A DNA stretch of 64,000 nucleotides from FEN-1297 sp046705645 (GCA_046705645.1 JBJKQE010000060.1:1-64000), one strand, 5' to 3'. Numbered from the stretch's first letter, positions 44,720 to 55,792 are shown. Program-made: numbers and translations. Notes: generated by a model not told the origin, from the sequence alone.

Positions 44720-45385
44720 TTAATCTTTCTTTTTTCTTAATAGAAAAATAATTACGATTAAAAGAACTAATCCAGATAAAGCATATATCCAAGGCGGGGT
44801 TTCTTTTAATTTAAAAGGTCTAAATGTAACCGAAATTGTTTTTCCGCTGCCTATCTGGGACAATGTGTAATCCCAAATAAGAGTTCTGCCGTCTTTAGTA
44901 ATAGAGTTATCCGAAACTATGTCCCCCCCGAATGTGTATTTATATGTTACATGGAAAGCATTCCCGTTAACACCAAAGCCCGTAGCAATAGGCGGAATAA
45001 ATTGGGTGAAAATTTTAAGCCCTTCCGCACCGTTTTTTAAAGCAAATTCGGATGAAGAAAATGCTTTAGTTTTGTTAAGTGAATCGATATGAGAAAAGGA
45101 TAGTTTAATCACGGCATGAGTGGTACTGTCGGTTGTATCTGTGTAAACTTTTATACTTTGAATCTTAGTAAATCTTGAAGAGAATTCTGACTTAATAGAA
45201 TCCGGGTTAAAAATACCGATACCGATTTTATCAAGAATTTTTGGACTCTCATTATCAGGCATCTTAGTCCAAAAAGTAATTCTCATTGAACCGGAACCGT
45301 CCGCATATAGCTGTATGTCTTGAATATAGTTTATGCATCCACTGAAGGATAGAGATAAAATTAAAAGAACTAATAATTTTTTCAC
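44720..45385 (-). CDS. Predicted lipoprotein with C-terminal membrane helix
   Basis: The product (221 residues from GTG 45385) has a lipoprotein signal ending LSLSFSGC, a beta-rich middle (QDIQLYADGSGSMRITFW onward) and a C-terminal hydrophobic segment with an RKKK tail. A lipid anchor plus a terminal helix is an odd combination; either the N-terminus is an ordinary signal or the protein is held twice. No family is recognised. TTG starts up to 45427 are possible but would bury the signal. Confidence 0.6.
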   Translation of the reverse strand: MKKLLVLLILSLSFSGCINYIQDIQLYADGSGSMRITFWTKMPDNESPKILDKIGIGIFNPDSIKSEFSSRFTKIQSIKVYTDTTDSTTHAVIKLSFSHIDSLNKTKAFSSSEFALKNGAEGLKIFTQFIPPIATGFGVNGNAFHVTYKYTFGGDIVSDNSITKDGRTLIWDYTLSQIGSGKTISVTFRPFKLKETPPWIYALSGLVLLIVIIFLLRKKKD

Positions 45386-45539
45386 GTTTTTAAACAGTAT
45401 AAAATTTTGAAAACACAATAAAACCAATTTTAATTTGGTGCAATAATATACGTAATCAAGATAACACTTAAAGTTAATTTATAGAATTTTTAGGAATTTT
45501 TCATTAAGTTTCACCCTAAATTTTTAAAGGTGATATGAA

Positions 45540-45785
45540 ATGCCAACGTACGAATATAAATGCAACGACTGCGGATATACATTTGAATTATTCCAACCTA
45601 TGAGTGCCGATCCCGTAAAAGTGTGCCCAAAATGTAAGGGTAATGTAAAAAGACTTATAGGCCCGGGATTAGGTCCGATTTTTAAAGGTACAGGATTTTA
45701 TGAAACTGATTATAAAAACAAATCCAATTCTTCAACCCACATAAAACCTTCGACGAAAAGCAAATCTAAGCCTGCCTCAAAATAA
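45540..45785 (+). CDS. FmdB-family zinc-ribbon protein
   Basis: The 81-residue protein starts MPTYEYKCNDCGYTFE and has CPKC, the four-cysteine FmdB-type ribbon (putative regulatory protein family), followed by the conserved LIGPGLGPIFKGTGFYETDY and a lysine/serine-rich tail. The family often regulates or accompanies formamidase and other genes; its function here is unknown. AAAGGTGA precedes ATG 45540. Confidence 0.85.
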   Translation: MPTYEYKCNDCGYTFELFQPMSADPVKVCPKCKGNVKRLIGPGLGPIFKGTGFYETDYKNKSNSSTHIKPSTKSKSKPASK

Positions 45786-45878
45786 CAAACAATTGAAAAT
45801 TTAAATAAATCAGGGTATCGAAAACCACTTTAAACGGTTTTGAATTTAATAATACTTTCGTTTCAAGTAACAAATTAT

Positions 45879-48800
45879 TTAAAAATCAGTGCCCAGAGAA
45901 ATATAATACTTTGGTTGAGAAAATTTATTAAAATTATATGCCCATGCTGCATCAAATCTAACAAGAAAATATAATAGAAAGATTCTTGCTCCTACCCCGG
46001 TGCCGCATAATAAATTCTTTGTAACTAAATGACCGTTTACATCTCTACCAAAAAGTTGAAGCTGTTTATTATAATTCCATGCAGTCCCGGCATCAAAAAA
46101 TATGTTGCCCATAATATTGCTGAATAAAATAGGCAGGGCCCCTGAAAGGAGATATCTGATTAGTGGAAATCTCAACTCCAAATTCATCAGTCCGTATTTA
46201 GTTCCAATTTCCTGTGCATAATCATAACCGCGCAAAGGAAGTGCCGCAGTAAGAAATGCAAAATCAGAAGGAGAATTAAGCGGAATAGTATTTGTCGCAA
46301 ATTCTCTATTTATCCAGTTGTTCACACCCCCCAGAAAAAATCTTTGAGGATTATGCCCGCCTGAATATCCTCCGGCTAAGCGAAAAGCAAAAGAATAATC
46401 ATACCAAAATCTGAAATAATTACGGTAGTCGCCGAGAAAAGAATAAAAATTTAAATTTTTGGCTATGATGCCTGGTGTTCCCAATACATCAAAACGATAT
46501 CTTATCCCATCTATTGGCGCCGTATAACCCCAAATAGAATTATCATGCACAAAGCTTAATGAAGGTACAATGTATGTATCTTTTTTATACGGCTCATCCG
46601 GGTTATCGAGATTTTCCATAGAAACATTTAACCAGCTTAATCCTCCTTCAAAACGGTAATATCTATTTAATGGATAACTTAAAGAAATAACTGCCCCGTA
46701 GTTTCTGAATCTAAATAAATTTGCCAATCCGGATCTATCAAGGTAGACAAACCTTGCAGTATGAAACGCTTCAATTCCATAATTAAGTCTTTGTTTTAGA
46801 TAGAAATATGCTAAGCCATAATCGCTGTTTTTTAAGTCTATTTGTAAACTGGTTTGGCCGATTATACGGTAATTACCTAAAACATCACTAAATGATAAAA
46901 CAGTAGTACCCAGTAACCCGTATAGTGAGCTGTATCCTGCATTTGCATAAACGATATCAGGAGAAAAATTAATCTTATATCTATTTACTTTATAGTTCCC
47001 TTGTTTATCCAGGTTATCTGTAAGATTAAATTTGGAGTTTGCAGTATCGCTTTTAATATTTGCCTTTGCTGTATTGGTATCACCAAAAACATAATTATTA
47101 AAATCTATCTGGACGGAATCACCATACAGATTGGCAGTATTGGATTTATTTTCATCATTAATAACTGCAGTTTTGCTTTGTGCCGAATCAACTTCATGAA
47201 TAACATGGCTTGAAATTTCTCTTACCATTGTTTCTTTTTTATCCAGGCTTGTAATGTACACTGTAGGTACTAATTCATTTGTATCCAGTTTAATATCAAT
47301 TGGATTATTCATTAAAAATAAATTATACGAACCTTTATAAAGACTTGAGAAAACCAATTTACTTCCGTCCTTAGAAATAGTCAGCTGATATAGACCGTTT
47401 AATGAATTAGTAATTGGGTTTGCAGGAAGATCAACTATATTCTTTATAGAGTCGTCCGGATTAAGTTGAACTCTTTTTATATATATATTATTTATACCAT
47501 TGATATCTGAAATGAAAAGTATCTCTTTGCCTTGCGGTCCCGCAACCGGCGCAAACTCATCGCTGTTCGGCATATCGGTAATCCGCACAATCTTTTTTGT
47601 ATTAATATCGATTTTATAGATGTCCGAATGAGAATGTAAATAATCATATACTTTAAAAGTATCAGGCACAGAAGCAGCATTAAGATAATGCCCTCTATCA
47701 GAAGAAAAATAAATTGTTTTACTATCCGGTGACCAAGCCGGGTCATTATCGGTAAAAATATCGTTAGTTAAGTTGCTTATGTTTTTATCTTGAAAATTAT
47801 AAATATAAACATCAGACTGAATAGAAGTGTGCCCTATAAAAGCCAAGAACTTTCCATTGGGTGACCAGGCAAGGCTTTTAATTCCTTCTAATTTAATTGG
47901 AAGTGTTTCTCTCTTCTCCGAATTAACATCGATAAGATATACTATATCATTGCCATCGCTTTTTGCCGATAATGCAATTTTAGTTCCGTCAGGCGACCAG
48001 CTTAAACCGGGTGTTACTACATTAAGTTCTTCAAAGTCAGCGCTTCTATTTCCTTTTACCAAACGTTTAATAATTTTTCCGTCTATAGTGCTCATTATAT
48101 ATACATCAAAGTAAAAATTTCTGTTGGAAATAAATGCAAGCCTATCTCCTTGCGGAGAAATTGCCGGACTAGTATTATAAAATCCTCCTCCTTCATCAGG
48201 ATCGGTCAGCCGTCTAGCAAATTCATCCGGGTCTTTTCTAATTGCAATATCCGGCCAATAAACTTTTTTTAAATGTTTTTTCCATCTTTCATTAAATTCT
48301 TTTAGAGTTAAACCCAGAGATAATTTGAAGCCTTCCTCCAGGCTGCCCGTCCCCTTAATTTTATTTACAAGCTCACCTATTTTTTCGTTCCCGTATTTTG
48401 ATGCTATGTAATGAAATACCGATTCTCCCCCTCGATAAGCTAAATATCCGCTGAGCTGCTGCACATCCGGAAGATAATCATTTATTATAGCATCCCGAAT
48501 AAACATATCGGTATTTATATCCCAGCCAAGCGATTGATACTCCGCCATACCTTCATTAAACCATTGAGGCAGATTCAAGGATATATTATTGGAAATTACA
48601 TTCTGCAAAGAACCACCGTAATAGAAATCATTCATAACTGCATGAGTTAATTCATGATGGATTAAATGGCGGAATTCCGGGTAGGAACCCATAAACTGAA
48701 CAACCACCCTATTCTTAAACATCTCGGTGAATCCTTCTATACCTTCACTAAGATATTGGTCGGTAATATTGGTCTCCTGAAAATCGTTGGTTGAATTATA

Positions 48801-49055
48801 GACGATAATAGTAATCCGGGTATTAACTTTGTAGTTAAAACTTTCTTCAATTGATTTTAATGATTCTTCGGCAACTTTTGCGGTAAATTCAGCTAAGTGT
48901 GAACCCTTTTTTGAGAAATAAATATCAAAGTGGTCGGTCTGAATATAGTACCACGTAAAATTTTTATACTGTACTTTGTTCTGCCCGAATTGTGCAAAAA
49001 TGTCGGTATTTAAGATTAATAGAATGAAAACAAAGCTTAGTAGAAACTTTTTCAT
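45879..49055 (-). CDS. Three-part surface protein: HEXXH peptidase-like domain, WD40/TolB-like propeller, outer-membrane barrel
   Basis: The 1058-residue protein has a signal peptide ending near IFAQ. Residues about 35-270 look like a gluzincin (peptidase MA-like) domain: HELTH (134-138) plus the third ligand in WFNEGMAEY (E168). Then come repeated PD40/TolB-like blades (SPAISPQGDRLAFISNRNF, LSWSPDGTKIALSAKSDG, PAWSPDSKTIYFSSDRG). The last 350 or so residues are strand-rich and end in SLGTDF, like a BamA/TamA-type barrel. The domain order would put a peptidase and propeller on one side of an outer-membrane barrel. It follows rnr by 13 bases. Each domain is recognisable; the combined role is not known. 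Confidence 0.75.
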   Translation of the reverse strand: MKKFLLSFVFILLILNTDIFAQFGQNKVQYKNFTWYYIQTDHFDIYFSKKGSHLAEFTAKVAEESLKSIEESFNYKVNTRITIIVYNSTNDFQETNITDQYLSEGIEGFTEMFKNRVVVQFMGSYPEFRHLIHHELTHAVMNDFYYGGSLQNVISNNISLNLPQWFNEGMAEYQSLGWDINTDMFIRDAIINDYLPDVQQLSGYLAYRGGESVFHYIASKYGNEKIGELVNKIKGTGSLEEGFKLSLGLTLKEFNERWKKHLKKVYWPDIAIRKDPDEFARRLTDPDEGGGFYNTSPAISPQGDRLAFISNRNFYFDVYIMSTIDGKIIKRLVKGNRSADFEELNVVTPGLSWSPDGTKIALSAKSDGNDIVYLIDVNSEKRETLPIKLEGIKSLAWSPNGKFLAFIGHTSIQSDVYIYNFQDKNISNLTNDIFTDNDPAWSPDSKTIYFSSDRGHYLNAASVPDTFKVYDYLHSHSDIYKIDINTKKIVRITDMPNSDEFAPVAGPQGKEILFISDINGINNIYIKRVQLNPDDSIKNIVDLPANPITNSLNGLYQLTISKDGSKLVFSSLYKGSYNLFLMNNPIDIKLDTNELVPTVYITSLDKKETMVREISSHVIHEVDSAQSKTAVINDENKSNTANLYGDSVQIDFNNYVFGDTNTAKANIKSDTANSKFNLTDNLDKQGNYKVNRYKINFSPDIVYANAGYSSLYGLLGTTVLSFSDVLGNYRIIGQTSLQIDLKNSDYGLAYFYLKQRLNYGIEAFHTARFVYLDRSGLANLFRFRNYGAVISLSYPLNRYYRFEGGLSWLNVSMENLDNPDEPYKKDTYIVPSLSFVHDNSIWGYTAPIDGIRYRFDVLGTPGIIAKNLNFYSFLGDYRNYFRFWYDYSFAFRLAGGYSGGHNPQRFFLGGVNNWINREFATNTIPLNSPSDFAFLTAALPLRGYDYAQEIGTKYGLMNLELRFPLIRYLLSGALPILFSNIMGNIFFDAGTAWNYNKQLQLFGRDVNGHLVTKNLLCGTGVGARIFLLYFLVRFDAAWAYNFNKFSQPKYYISLGTDF

Positions 49056-49068
49056 ATTAAATCTTATT

Positions 49069-51165
49069 TTATTCTGCTATTATAAAATCTAATTCGGTTT
49101 TTTCTAAATCTACTCTAACAAGTTTTACCCGAACATGATCACCTAAACGAAATTGCTTTTTTGTAACTCTGCCAATTAATGCATATTTCTTTTCATCATA
49201 AACATAAAAATCTCCCTCTAAATCCCGCAGCCTGATTAATCCTTCAGCCAATATATCAATAATTTTAACAAATATTCCAAAATGTGTAAGACCAGAAATT
49301 ATGGCACTGAATTCCTCACCTAAATGTTCACTTAAATACTCAATTTGTTTTAGTTTTACGGATAATCTCTCCGCATCAACGGCATTTCTTTCGCAAATAG
49401 AAATATGATCGCTGATTTCATCCAGCTCGCTTAAGGAATAATTGATATTGCCATCTGAACCTAAATATTTATACAAAAGTCTATGAACAATAAGATCCGA
49501 ATAGCGGCGTATTGGCGAAGTAAAGTGAGTATAATACTTAAATCCTAAACCGTAATGACCTATATTATTTACAGAATAAATTGCTTTTGCCATAGATCTA
49601 ATGGCCAGTTCATTGATTAACGATTCTTCTTCACTTCCCTTAACATTTTGAATTAAAATCTGAAATTGATTTGATCTTGAAGAAGCCTTCGGGTCGAAAG
49701 AATAACCCAATGATTTTACAAACAAAGCAAATTCATTTATTTTTTCGTTATCGGGGACATCATGCACGCGGTAAATAAACGGTTTTGCTTTACCTTTTGA
49801 AGGCGCTGCAAAGTGTCTGGCAGTAATTTTATTAGCTAAGAGCATAAACTCTTCAACCAGCATATTGCTGTCTTTAATTTCTTTTTTATATATACGGATT
49901 GGATTTCCATTATTATCAAGTTCAAATTTAACTTCGGCAGTATAGAATTCGATACTTCCCTCTTTTAATCTCTTCTTTCGCAGTGTTTGAGCCAATTTAT
50001 TTAAGGTTAAAATCTCATTCTTAAATTCGCCATCGCCTTTTTCAATTATTTGCTGAACTTCATCATAATTAAAACGCCTTTTACTATTTATTATAGTCTT
50101 TGCAATTTCATAGCTTACAATTTTACCTCGTTTTGTTATTTCCACAATTACGGAATAAGTTAATCTATCCTCTGCCGGAACCAATGAACAAATATCCGTG
50201 GATAATTTTTCAGGAAGCATTGGAATTACTTTTCCGACCAGGTAGACGCTGTTTCCCCTTTTTAACGCCTGCTTATCAATATGTGATCCGAATTTTACAT
50301 AATGGCCGACATCCGCAATATGTATTCCCACAGAATAATTACTATTATCCAATTCTTCAATTGAAAGGGCATCGTCAAAATCCTTTGCGTCTTCAGGATC
50401 AATCGTAAATACTATTTTATTCCTATAATCCTTTCTTTTTTTAATTTCATCCGGTGTAATATTAAGCTCAATTTCATTCGCTTCATGTATAACTTTGGGA
50501 GGAAATTTATAAATGATATTAAATTCTCTTGCAATTGAGGCAATCTCCGCATCAAATGACCCGGCTTTTCCTATAACTTCAATTATTTTGCCTTCAGGAT
50601 TAAGCATTGAATTATTCCACAAAATATGTCCTGCAATTACTTTGTCCCCTTCCTCAGCGCCGGCTAAATCTGTTTTATCGATATAAATATCTTTATGAAT
50701 AGAAGTATCATCCGGCTTAACAAAATAAAATGATTTCGATTTTTTTAATGTACCGACAATTTCTTTTTTATTCCGATCAATTACTTTTACAATTTGACCT
50801 TCAAAATTTTTTCCCTTCTTATTTGCAAAGAGAACTGCTTCAACGGTATCTCCGTTAAAAGCATTTCCTAAATTTCTAGCAGCAATAAAAATATCTTTCA
50901 TTCTGGAATTTTTTAGAATAACAAAGCCGTAGCTTCCGTTAACAATCTGCAAAACTCCCGTAACTTTGTTAGTTTCAGGCAAGTTATTCAGTTTATATTT
51001 TTTGCCATTCTTTATTAAGAAATTTTCCCGGTAAAGATCATAAAGCAGAGATTTTAAGGAGCTGTATTCGTGATCGGAAAAGACACTGAGTTTTTTTGCA
51101 ATTTCTTTGCTCTTAAATTCTCTACCGGGATTTTTTTTAAAGAAGGAAATGATTTTCTTTTTCAT
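49069..51165 (-). CDS. rnr: Ribonuclease R
   Basis: The 698-residue 3'-5' exoribonuclease has an N-terminal helix-turn-helix region, cold-shock domains (VTGVLQIVNGSYGFVIL), the RNB catalytic core with the Asp cluster in DPEDAKDFDDALSIE, HYGLGFKYYTHFTSPIRRYSDL in shorter parts (FTSPIRRYSDL), and a C-terminal S1 domain. It degrades structured RNA. Its ATG overlaps the TamB stop by one base (TAATG), so translation is coupled. Confidence 0.94.
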   Translation of the reverse strand: MKKKIISFFKKNPGREFKSKEIAKKLSVFSDHEYSSLKSLLYDLYRENFLIKNGKKYKLNNLPETNKVTGVLQIVNGSYGFVILKNSRMKDIFIAARNLGNAFNGDTVEAVLFANKKGKNFEGQIVKVIDRNKKEIVGTLKKSKSFYFVKPDDTSIHKDIYIDKTDLAGAEEGDKVIAGHILWNNSMLNPEGKIIEVIGKAGSFDAEIASIAREFNIIYKFPPKVIHEANEIELNITPDEIKKRKDYRNKIVFTIDPEDAKDFDDALSIEELDNSNYSVGIHIADVGHYVKFGSHIDKQALKRGNSVYLVGKVIPMLPEKLSTDICSLVPAEDRLTYSVIVEITKRGKIVSYEIAKTIINSKRRFNYDEVQQIIEKGDGEFKNEILTLNKLAQTLRKKRLKEGSIEFYTAEVKFELDNNGNPIRIYKKEIKDSNMLVEEFMLLANKITARHFAAPSKGKAKPFIYRVHDVPDNEKINEFALFVKSLGYSFDPKASSRSNQFQILIQNVKGSEEESLINELAIRSMAKAIYSVNNIGHYGLGFKYYTHFTSPIRRYSDLIVHRLLYKYLGSDGNINYSLSELDEISDHISICERNAVDAERLSVKLKQIEYLSEHLGEEFSAIISGLTHFGIFVKIIDILAEGLIRLRDLEGDFYVYDEKKYALIGRVTKKQFRLGDHVRVKLVRVDLEKTELDFIIAE

Positions 51166-54100
51166 TAAAATTCAAACCTGTATTTTAGGCCGAGTTCATT
51201 AATCATCGGGTTCGATGTACTTGTTTGCGTAACTGCTTCCTTTCTTTCTAGGCGGATAACAAAATTTTGAATAACAGGGATTTCTATCATTACATTAGTT
51301 TGGCTAAAATCCTGGAATACGGTTGTTGGTCCTCCTATTGAGTAGCGTACATTCTTTACTTTACCTACCAGGTTAAATTTCGTTGTTGAACCTACATTTC
51401 TAAGCTCAACTCCCCCTACAACGCCGCCGGAAACTTGGTTTAAAACCCCACCTAGCAATGATCCTGCCATAGAATAAGAAGTGCTTGATGTAATGCCGCT
51501 TAGAGCACTGGAAGATTGAGATTGCTGTGCAGTTAAGTCAGGAGCAAATTTATTAAATAAAATAAATATTATGGCATCAGTTACATCTTTAGTCGGATCC
51601 GGTTTATTGTTAGCAATGTTTTCAGATCCTACATAAACTTTTATATTATTTTTATTTTGAGTAAGGTTTTTTGAAAGATCACTTAACGGGCCGCTAAGTT
51701 TTATTGTAACTTCAACCTGCTCTTCTTTATTTTCCTGATCCGGCGGAGTATAGTAATTTGTATAAGATGCTAAAATATTCAAATTCGGATTGCTTATTTG
51801 ACTCTCAAATCTGATGGATCCGGATGCTTCAAATGTTTTAAATAACTGCAAAGTTGAACCTTCCAATAATGTCAATTCTCCCTGAGTATTCGAACGACCG
51901 CCTATATTATCGTATTGAAGGTTTCCTTGTATAACGGCAGTCAAGCTTTGGTTAAACTCTCTTGAAAGAATAAATTTTATGGTGGCTTCATTCTGAACTT
52001 TAATATTTATGCTATAACTGAAGGTACCGGTTTTTTCTTGGTACTCAGAGTTTTTAATGTTCATTTTATTTGAAAGGTTAATTAAATTTTCAAATTCCTT
52101 TTCGTTTTTATTTATTTTAGATGAATCTATTACATACCTGTAAAAAATATTATCACCCGAACTTTGATAAGCGGATTGTGTAGGAGGAAATGTCAGCTTC
52201 GCCTCTTTTACTATTATGGGAACATTAATAAATGATCCGCTTGAATCCATGTTAAATGTAATTTCATCATTTGTCTGAATTACCAGATCACCATATAAAC
52301 TTGGACTGACTGCCTTGGAATCTTCGCTTAAAACTTTTAAACTGCCCATAACGTCAGCACTCATCGAAGCAATTTCAAAATTATTAAGATTTATATTTCC
52401 ACCTCCTGTAATAACTCCCCCTCCAGGAGTACCGGAAATATTGGCAATCAATAAACTGTCAACAGCTATTTTATGATTTTCAATTTTTAGTTTAATGCCT
52501 CCCGTATATTTTAGATTATTTGCATCAACCCGGAAGCCCAAATTATTAATTTCAATTTGACCGGCAGGATTTAAACTGGACAGCGTGCCTGTTAAATTTA
52601 AATTCGCCTTTAGTCTGCCGCTTAACTGGCTTACCTTGGGAACAATATTGCCCAGTGTACCTAAATCAAAATCCTTTGCATTTAATGATAAGTTGATAGG
52701 TTTTGATTTCTTAAATCTTTCTTTCACACCCATAAACGCAAGATCGATAGGAATGTTACCTGATATTTTAAGTGCAGGCATATCTTTATAAAGCAGTGAA
52801 TCTAAAAATCTAACATCGACAGATAAATTTTGATTACTATAAGAAAGACTGCTTACCAGCGATCCGAATACATTTTTCCTGAAATTAACACTGTCTGCCC
52901 CAAAACTCAGATTCATTAAGGGATTATAATAATTCCCGGTAACTTCAACTTTCATATGAATATTTGCACCAAGACTATTTTCCGGTTTAATATTAAAAAG
53001 ATTGGATGTGATATCGTTTCCTCTAAAATTTTTTATTATAAGATTTAAATCCTGATTGCCGCTTTTTGATAGAAAGCCGTTCACACTAATTTCGCCGTTA
53101 TTTCGTACAAGCTTAAAGTGATCAACAGAAATTTTATTGTTTGTATAATTTATTTTTACTTTACCACTATTTATAAGTGCAAAATTATTATACTTAAAAT
53201 CAAGCGTATCCAAATTCAATTTTATAATATTATCCGTAAGGTCTACATATCCTTCAATACTTGTTTCAATATTATCTTTAAGTTGACCTGAAAAGTTTAT
53301 ATCGGCTATATTTTTCGATAATTTTATATTAAGATTAATATTATGAAAATCACTGCCTTCAAATATTCTATCGGCTGTTAATTTTAAATTGCTGCTTATA
53401 TCAGATAGAGTTTGAGCATTATAATTATTTGAAACATTTAAGCCAAGGTTAAAATTGGAAAGGAAAAAAACGTTATCTGCATCCAAATATTTTAAATAAT
53501 TCAGATTAGTATTTACGGACATTTGTATTCCCAGAGAATCGGTTTTAACCTCGCCGCTCATATCACCATCCAAACTAAGCTGATTGCTTCCCAATAATAA
53601 TGAAAGCAGGTCGAAATTTTTAAATTCAATCGTATATTTAAATGAAGAAGCAGAGTCAACCGTTAACTGTTCCGGTTTCTGATTCTGTGAAATAGCAATT
53701 CCGGTAGTTAATTGACGGTTAAAACTCGAATCAGGATTCATAATATTATAAATCTTTGATTTAACTGCTTGTGCCAACGTTCCTGCTTCGTCTGCAAGAA
53801 GACTAACAGAATTTTTAATTGAGTATTTTCCTATTATGGTTATATCCGCGAGATCTGAAATTATATTTATTACTCTCTCACCGTTATCGTTGCTGCGAAT
53901 ATCAAATATAGCACGTGCATTATTAATATTAACCCCCTTAATCATTGATTTATCCAATTCCATTGTTAAAAACAGGCTTGTTTTTTCAATATTGAAGTTA
54001 TCGCCGCTTCCATCCATCTTAAAATTTAAATTGCTTTTCAAAGTAGAGTCATGTGTAAAATCCGCTAAATTGAGATTTCTAACCGCACCTTTTAATTCAT

Positions 54101-55673
54101 AAGACGGTTTATTCTGGTTTACAAAATTAAAAGAGCCATTTAAATCTGCACCTGTAGTATCAGAGGAGGAAGTTAAGTTAAATGTAATATTCTTTTTCGA
54201 AGCATTGGCTGAGAATCTTAAAGTATCAAGCTTATTTCCCGCAATGGTAGAGCCGTTGGCAATAAATTTAAATGATGAATTAAGTTTTTGCGGAGAGAAT
54301 CCGCTGCCTTTCATTATTATGTTGGAATTTAAATTTGTAGTTATCCCTGTAAATGGCAAAAGATTCAATTTATTTGTTATTAAATTTATGTTATAAGACG
54401 GATTAGCATTTTTGAAATTTAACGATGCATCAAGATCGGCAGTCCCTCCTGCAATCCCTATAAATGCAGATAAATTAAAGTTTAACGGATTACCTTGAAA
54501 ATTAAGAGTATCAAACCGGACAATACCAAGATTACTAAATGCCGGCATTGCGACTGAAGGAAGTAATCGATGTATATCAGATTGATTTAATTGCGAATCG
54601 AAAAAGGAAGTATAGATATACATTCTACCCGGGTCTAATAAATTTGTTACTTCGCCTTTAGCCTTTAGAGAGGTTTTAAGATAATTTAAATCAAAATGTT
54701 TTATGTCCAGTTGTCTAAAGCTACCCGATGTCTCCAAATTAATAAATGCTTTTCCCTTTAACATTTTTGCCGGTGCAACAAAAGAGGATAAATCTTCAAA
54801 ACTAAATTTTTTAGCCTTTAGATTAATATTAAGCTTTGCTTTATCAAGTTTAGAAAATGCAGTGCTATCAAATAAATTTAAGTCTTTTAATCTACCGCTG
54901 AATGATAAATCTGTTGAATCTGTAACTAAATTTATGTTATTAACGAATATTAAATTCGGACTTACATAAAATTCACCATCTAGATTTTTTAAATTAAAAT
55001 TTTTTAGATTGGGTGAAAATGAAAATTTGTCAATCTTTAATTCATATTCGTTATTTTTTATATCAGCCGAAGCACTTAATGAAAGGTTAAGGTCATTAAT
55101 TCTTAAGTCATGTATATTGAGATTATCATATACTTGATTACTTTTTACTTTATTATAATCTTGAAGTTTGAAATCAATATTCTTCAAATTTAAATCCGGC
55201 ACTTCTATCTTAAACGGAAATTTAGAATGTGAAGTATCTTTTGGAGAAGGTGGAAGTAATTTTGAAACATTTAATTTACCCGATTGATCAAACTGGAAAG
55301 CAATCTTTGCATCGGAAATCAAAATTTTTCTTACATAGATTCTTTTAAAAAATATTTGCAGCGGACTGGTTTTTACTTCAATAAGTTTCGCATTAAGTAA
55401 TGTATCCGGCCCCATATTAATTTCCGTGTTTCTTAAAATAAGGGAAGTAAATATAGTGCCATCTATTTTACCGATATTTAAATGTCCGTTTAATCCCTTA
55501 TTAGCCAGAGTAATTGCATTCTCTCTAAGATAATTCCGGAAAGTCGAGGTTTGACTAAATCCGAAGGCCATTAAAAGAATAAAGAGAATGATTATCCCGA
55601 TATATAAGAATATATTAACAATTCTATGAAAGAGCGATCGCTTTTTTAATATTTTTTCTTTGTTTTTTTTCAA
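51165..55673 (-). CDS. tamB: TamB-family translocation and assembly module protein (DUF490 C-terminus)
   Basis: The 1502-residue protein has one N-terminal membrane anchor (about residues 18-42) and an AsmA/TamB-like body of repeated strands (NLKNIDFKL, NLSLSASADIKNN). The C-terminal TamB domain includes GEITLLEGS-type LTLLEGSTLQLF and ends in a strand YRFEF. TamB spans the periplasm and helps outer-membrane protein or phospholipid transport with TamA. The start is uncertain: TTG 55673 lacks a ribosome site but no better in-frame start precedes the anchor. It leads an operon with rnr and the barrel protein, which could supply a TamA-like partner. Confidence 0.85.
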   Translation of the reverse strand: MKKNKEKILKKRSLFHRIVNIFLYIGIIILFILLMAFGFSQTSTFRNYLRENAITLANKGLNGHLNIGKIDGTIFTSLILRNTEINMGPDTLLNAKLIEVKTSPLQIFFKRIYVRKILISDAKIAFQFDQSGKLNVSKLLPPSPKDTSHSKFPFKIEVPDLNLKNIDFKLQDYNKVKSNQVYDNLNIHDLRINDLNLSLSASADIKNNEYELKIDKFSFSPNLKNFNLKNLDGEFYVSPNLIFVNNINLVTDSTDLSFSGRLKDLNLFDSTAFSKLDKAKLNINLKAKKFSFEDLSSFVAPAKMLKGKAFINLETSGSFRQLDIKHFDLNYLKTSLKAKGEVTNLLDPGRMYIYTSFFDSQLNQSDIHRLLPSVAMPAFSNLGIVRFDTLNFQGNPLNFNLSAFIGIAGGTADLDASLNFKNANPSYNINLITNKLNLLPFTGITTNLNSNIIMKGSGFSPQKLNSSFKFIANGSTIAGNKLDTLRFSANASKKNITFNLTSSSDTTGADLNGSFNFVNQNKPSYELKGAVRNLNLADFTHDSTLKSNLNFKMDGSGDNFNIEKTSLFLTMELDKSMIKGVNINNARAIFDIRSNDNGERVINIISDLADITIIGKYSIKNSVSLLADEAGTLAQAVKSKIYNIMNPDSSFNRQLTTGIAISQNQKPEQLTVDSASSFKYTIEFKNFDLLSLLLGSNQLSLDGDMSGEVKTDSLGIQMSVNTNLNYLKYLDADNVFFLSNFNLGLNVSNNYNAQTLSDISSNLKLTADRIFEGSDFHNINLNIKLSKNIADINFSGQLKDNIETSIEGYVDLTDNIIKLNLDTLDFKYNNFALINSGKVKINYTNNKISVDHFKLVRNNGEISVNGFLSKSGNQDLNLIIKNFRGNDITSNLFNIKPENSLGANIHMKVEVTGNYYNPLMNLSFGADSVNFRKNVFGSLVSSLSYSNQNLSVDVRFLDSLLYKDMPALKISGNIPIDLAFMGVKERFKKSKPINLSLNAKDFDLGTLGNIVPKVSQLSGRLKANLNLTGTLSSLNPAGQIEINNLGFRVDANNLKYTGGIKLKIENHKIAVDSLLIANISGTPGGGVITGGGNINLNNFEIASMSADVMGSLKVLSEDSKAVSPSLYGDLVIQTNDEITFNMDSSGSFINVPIIVKEAKLTFPPTQSAYQSSGDNIFYRYVIDSSKINKNEKEFENLINLSNKMNIKNSEYQEKTGTFSYSINIKVQNEATIKFILSREFNQSLTAVIQGNLQYDNIGGRSNTQGELTLLEGSTLQLFKTFEASGSIRFESQISNPNLNILASYTNYYTPPDQENKEEQVEVTIKLSGPLSDLSKNLTQNKNNIKVYVGSENIANNKPDPTKDVTDAIIFILFNKFAPDLTAQQSQSSSALSGITSSTSYSMAGSLLGGVLNQVSGGVVGGVELRNVGSTTKFNLVGKVKNVRYSIGGPTTVFQDFSQTNVMIEIPVIQNFVIRLERKEAVTQTSTSNPMINELGLKYRFEF

Positions 55674-55792
55674 AAGGAGATTGGATAAAAAATTATTACT
55701 TTCAAATTAAATTATTCAAATAATCAACCGATCTAAACTTATATATTTATACCGACTAAAAATATCTCGGTTCTAAAAAATTCCTAAACCTA

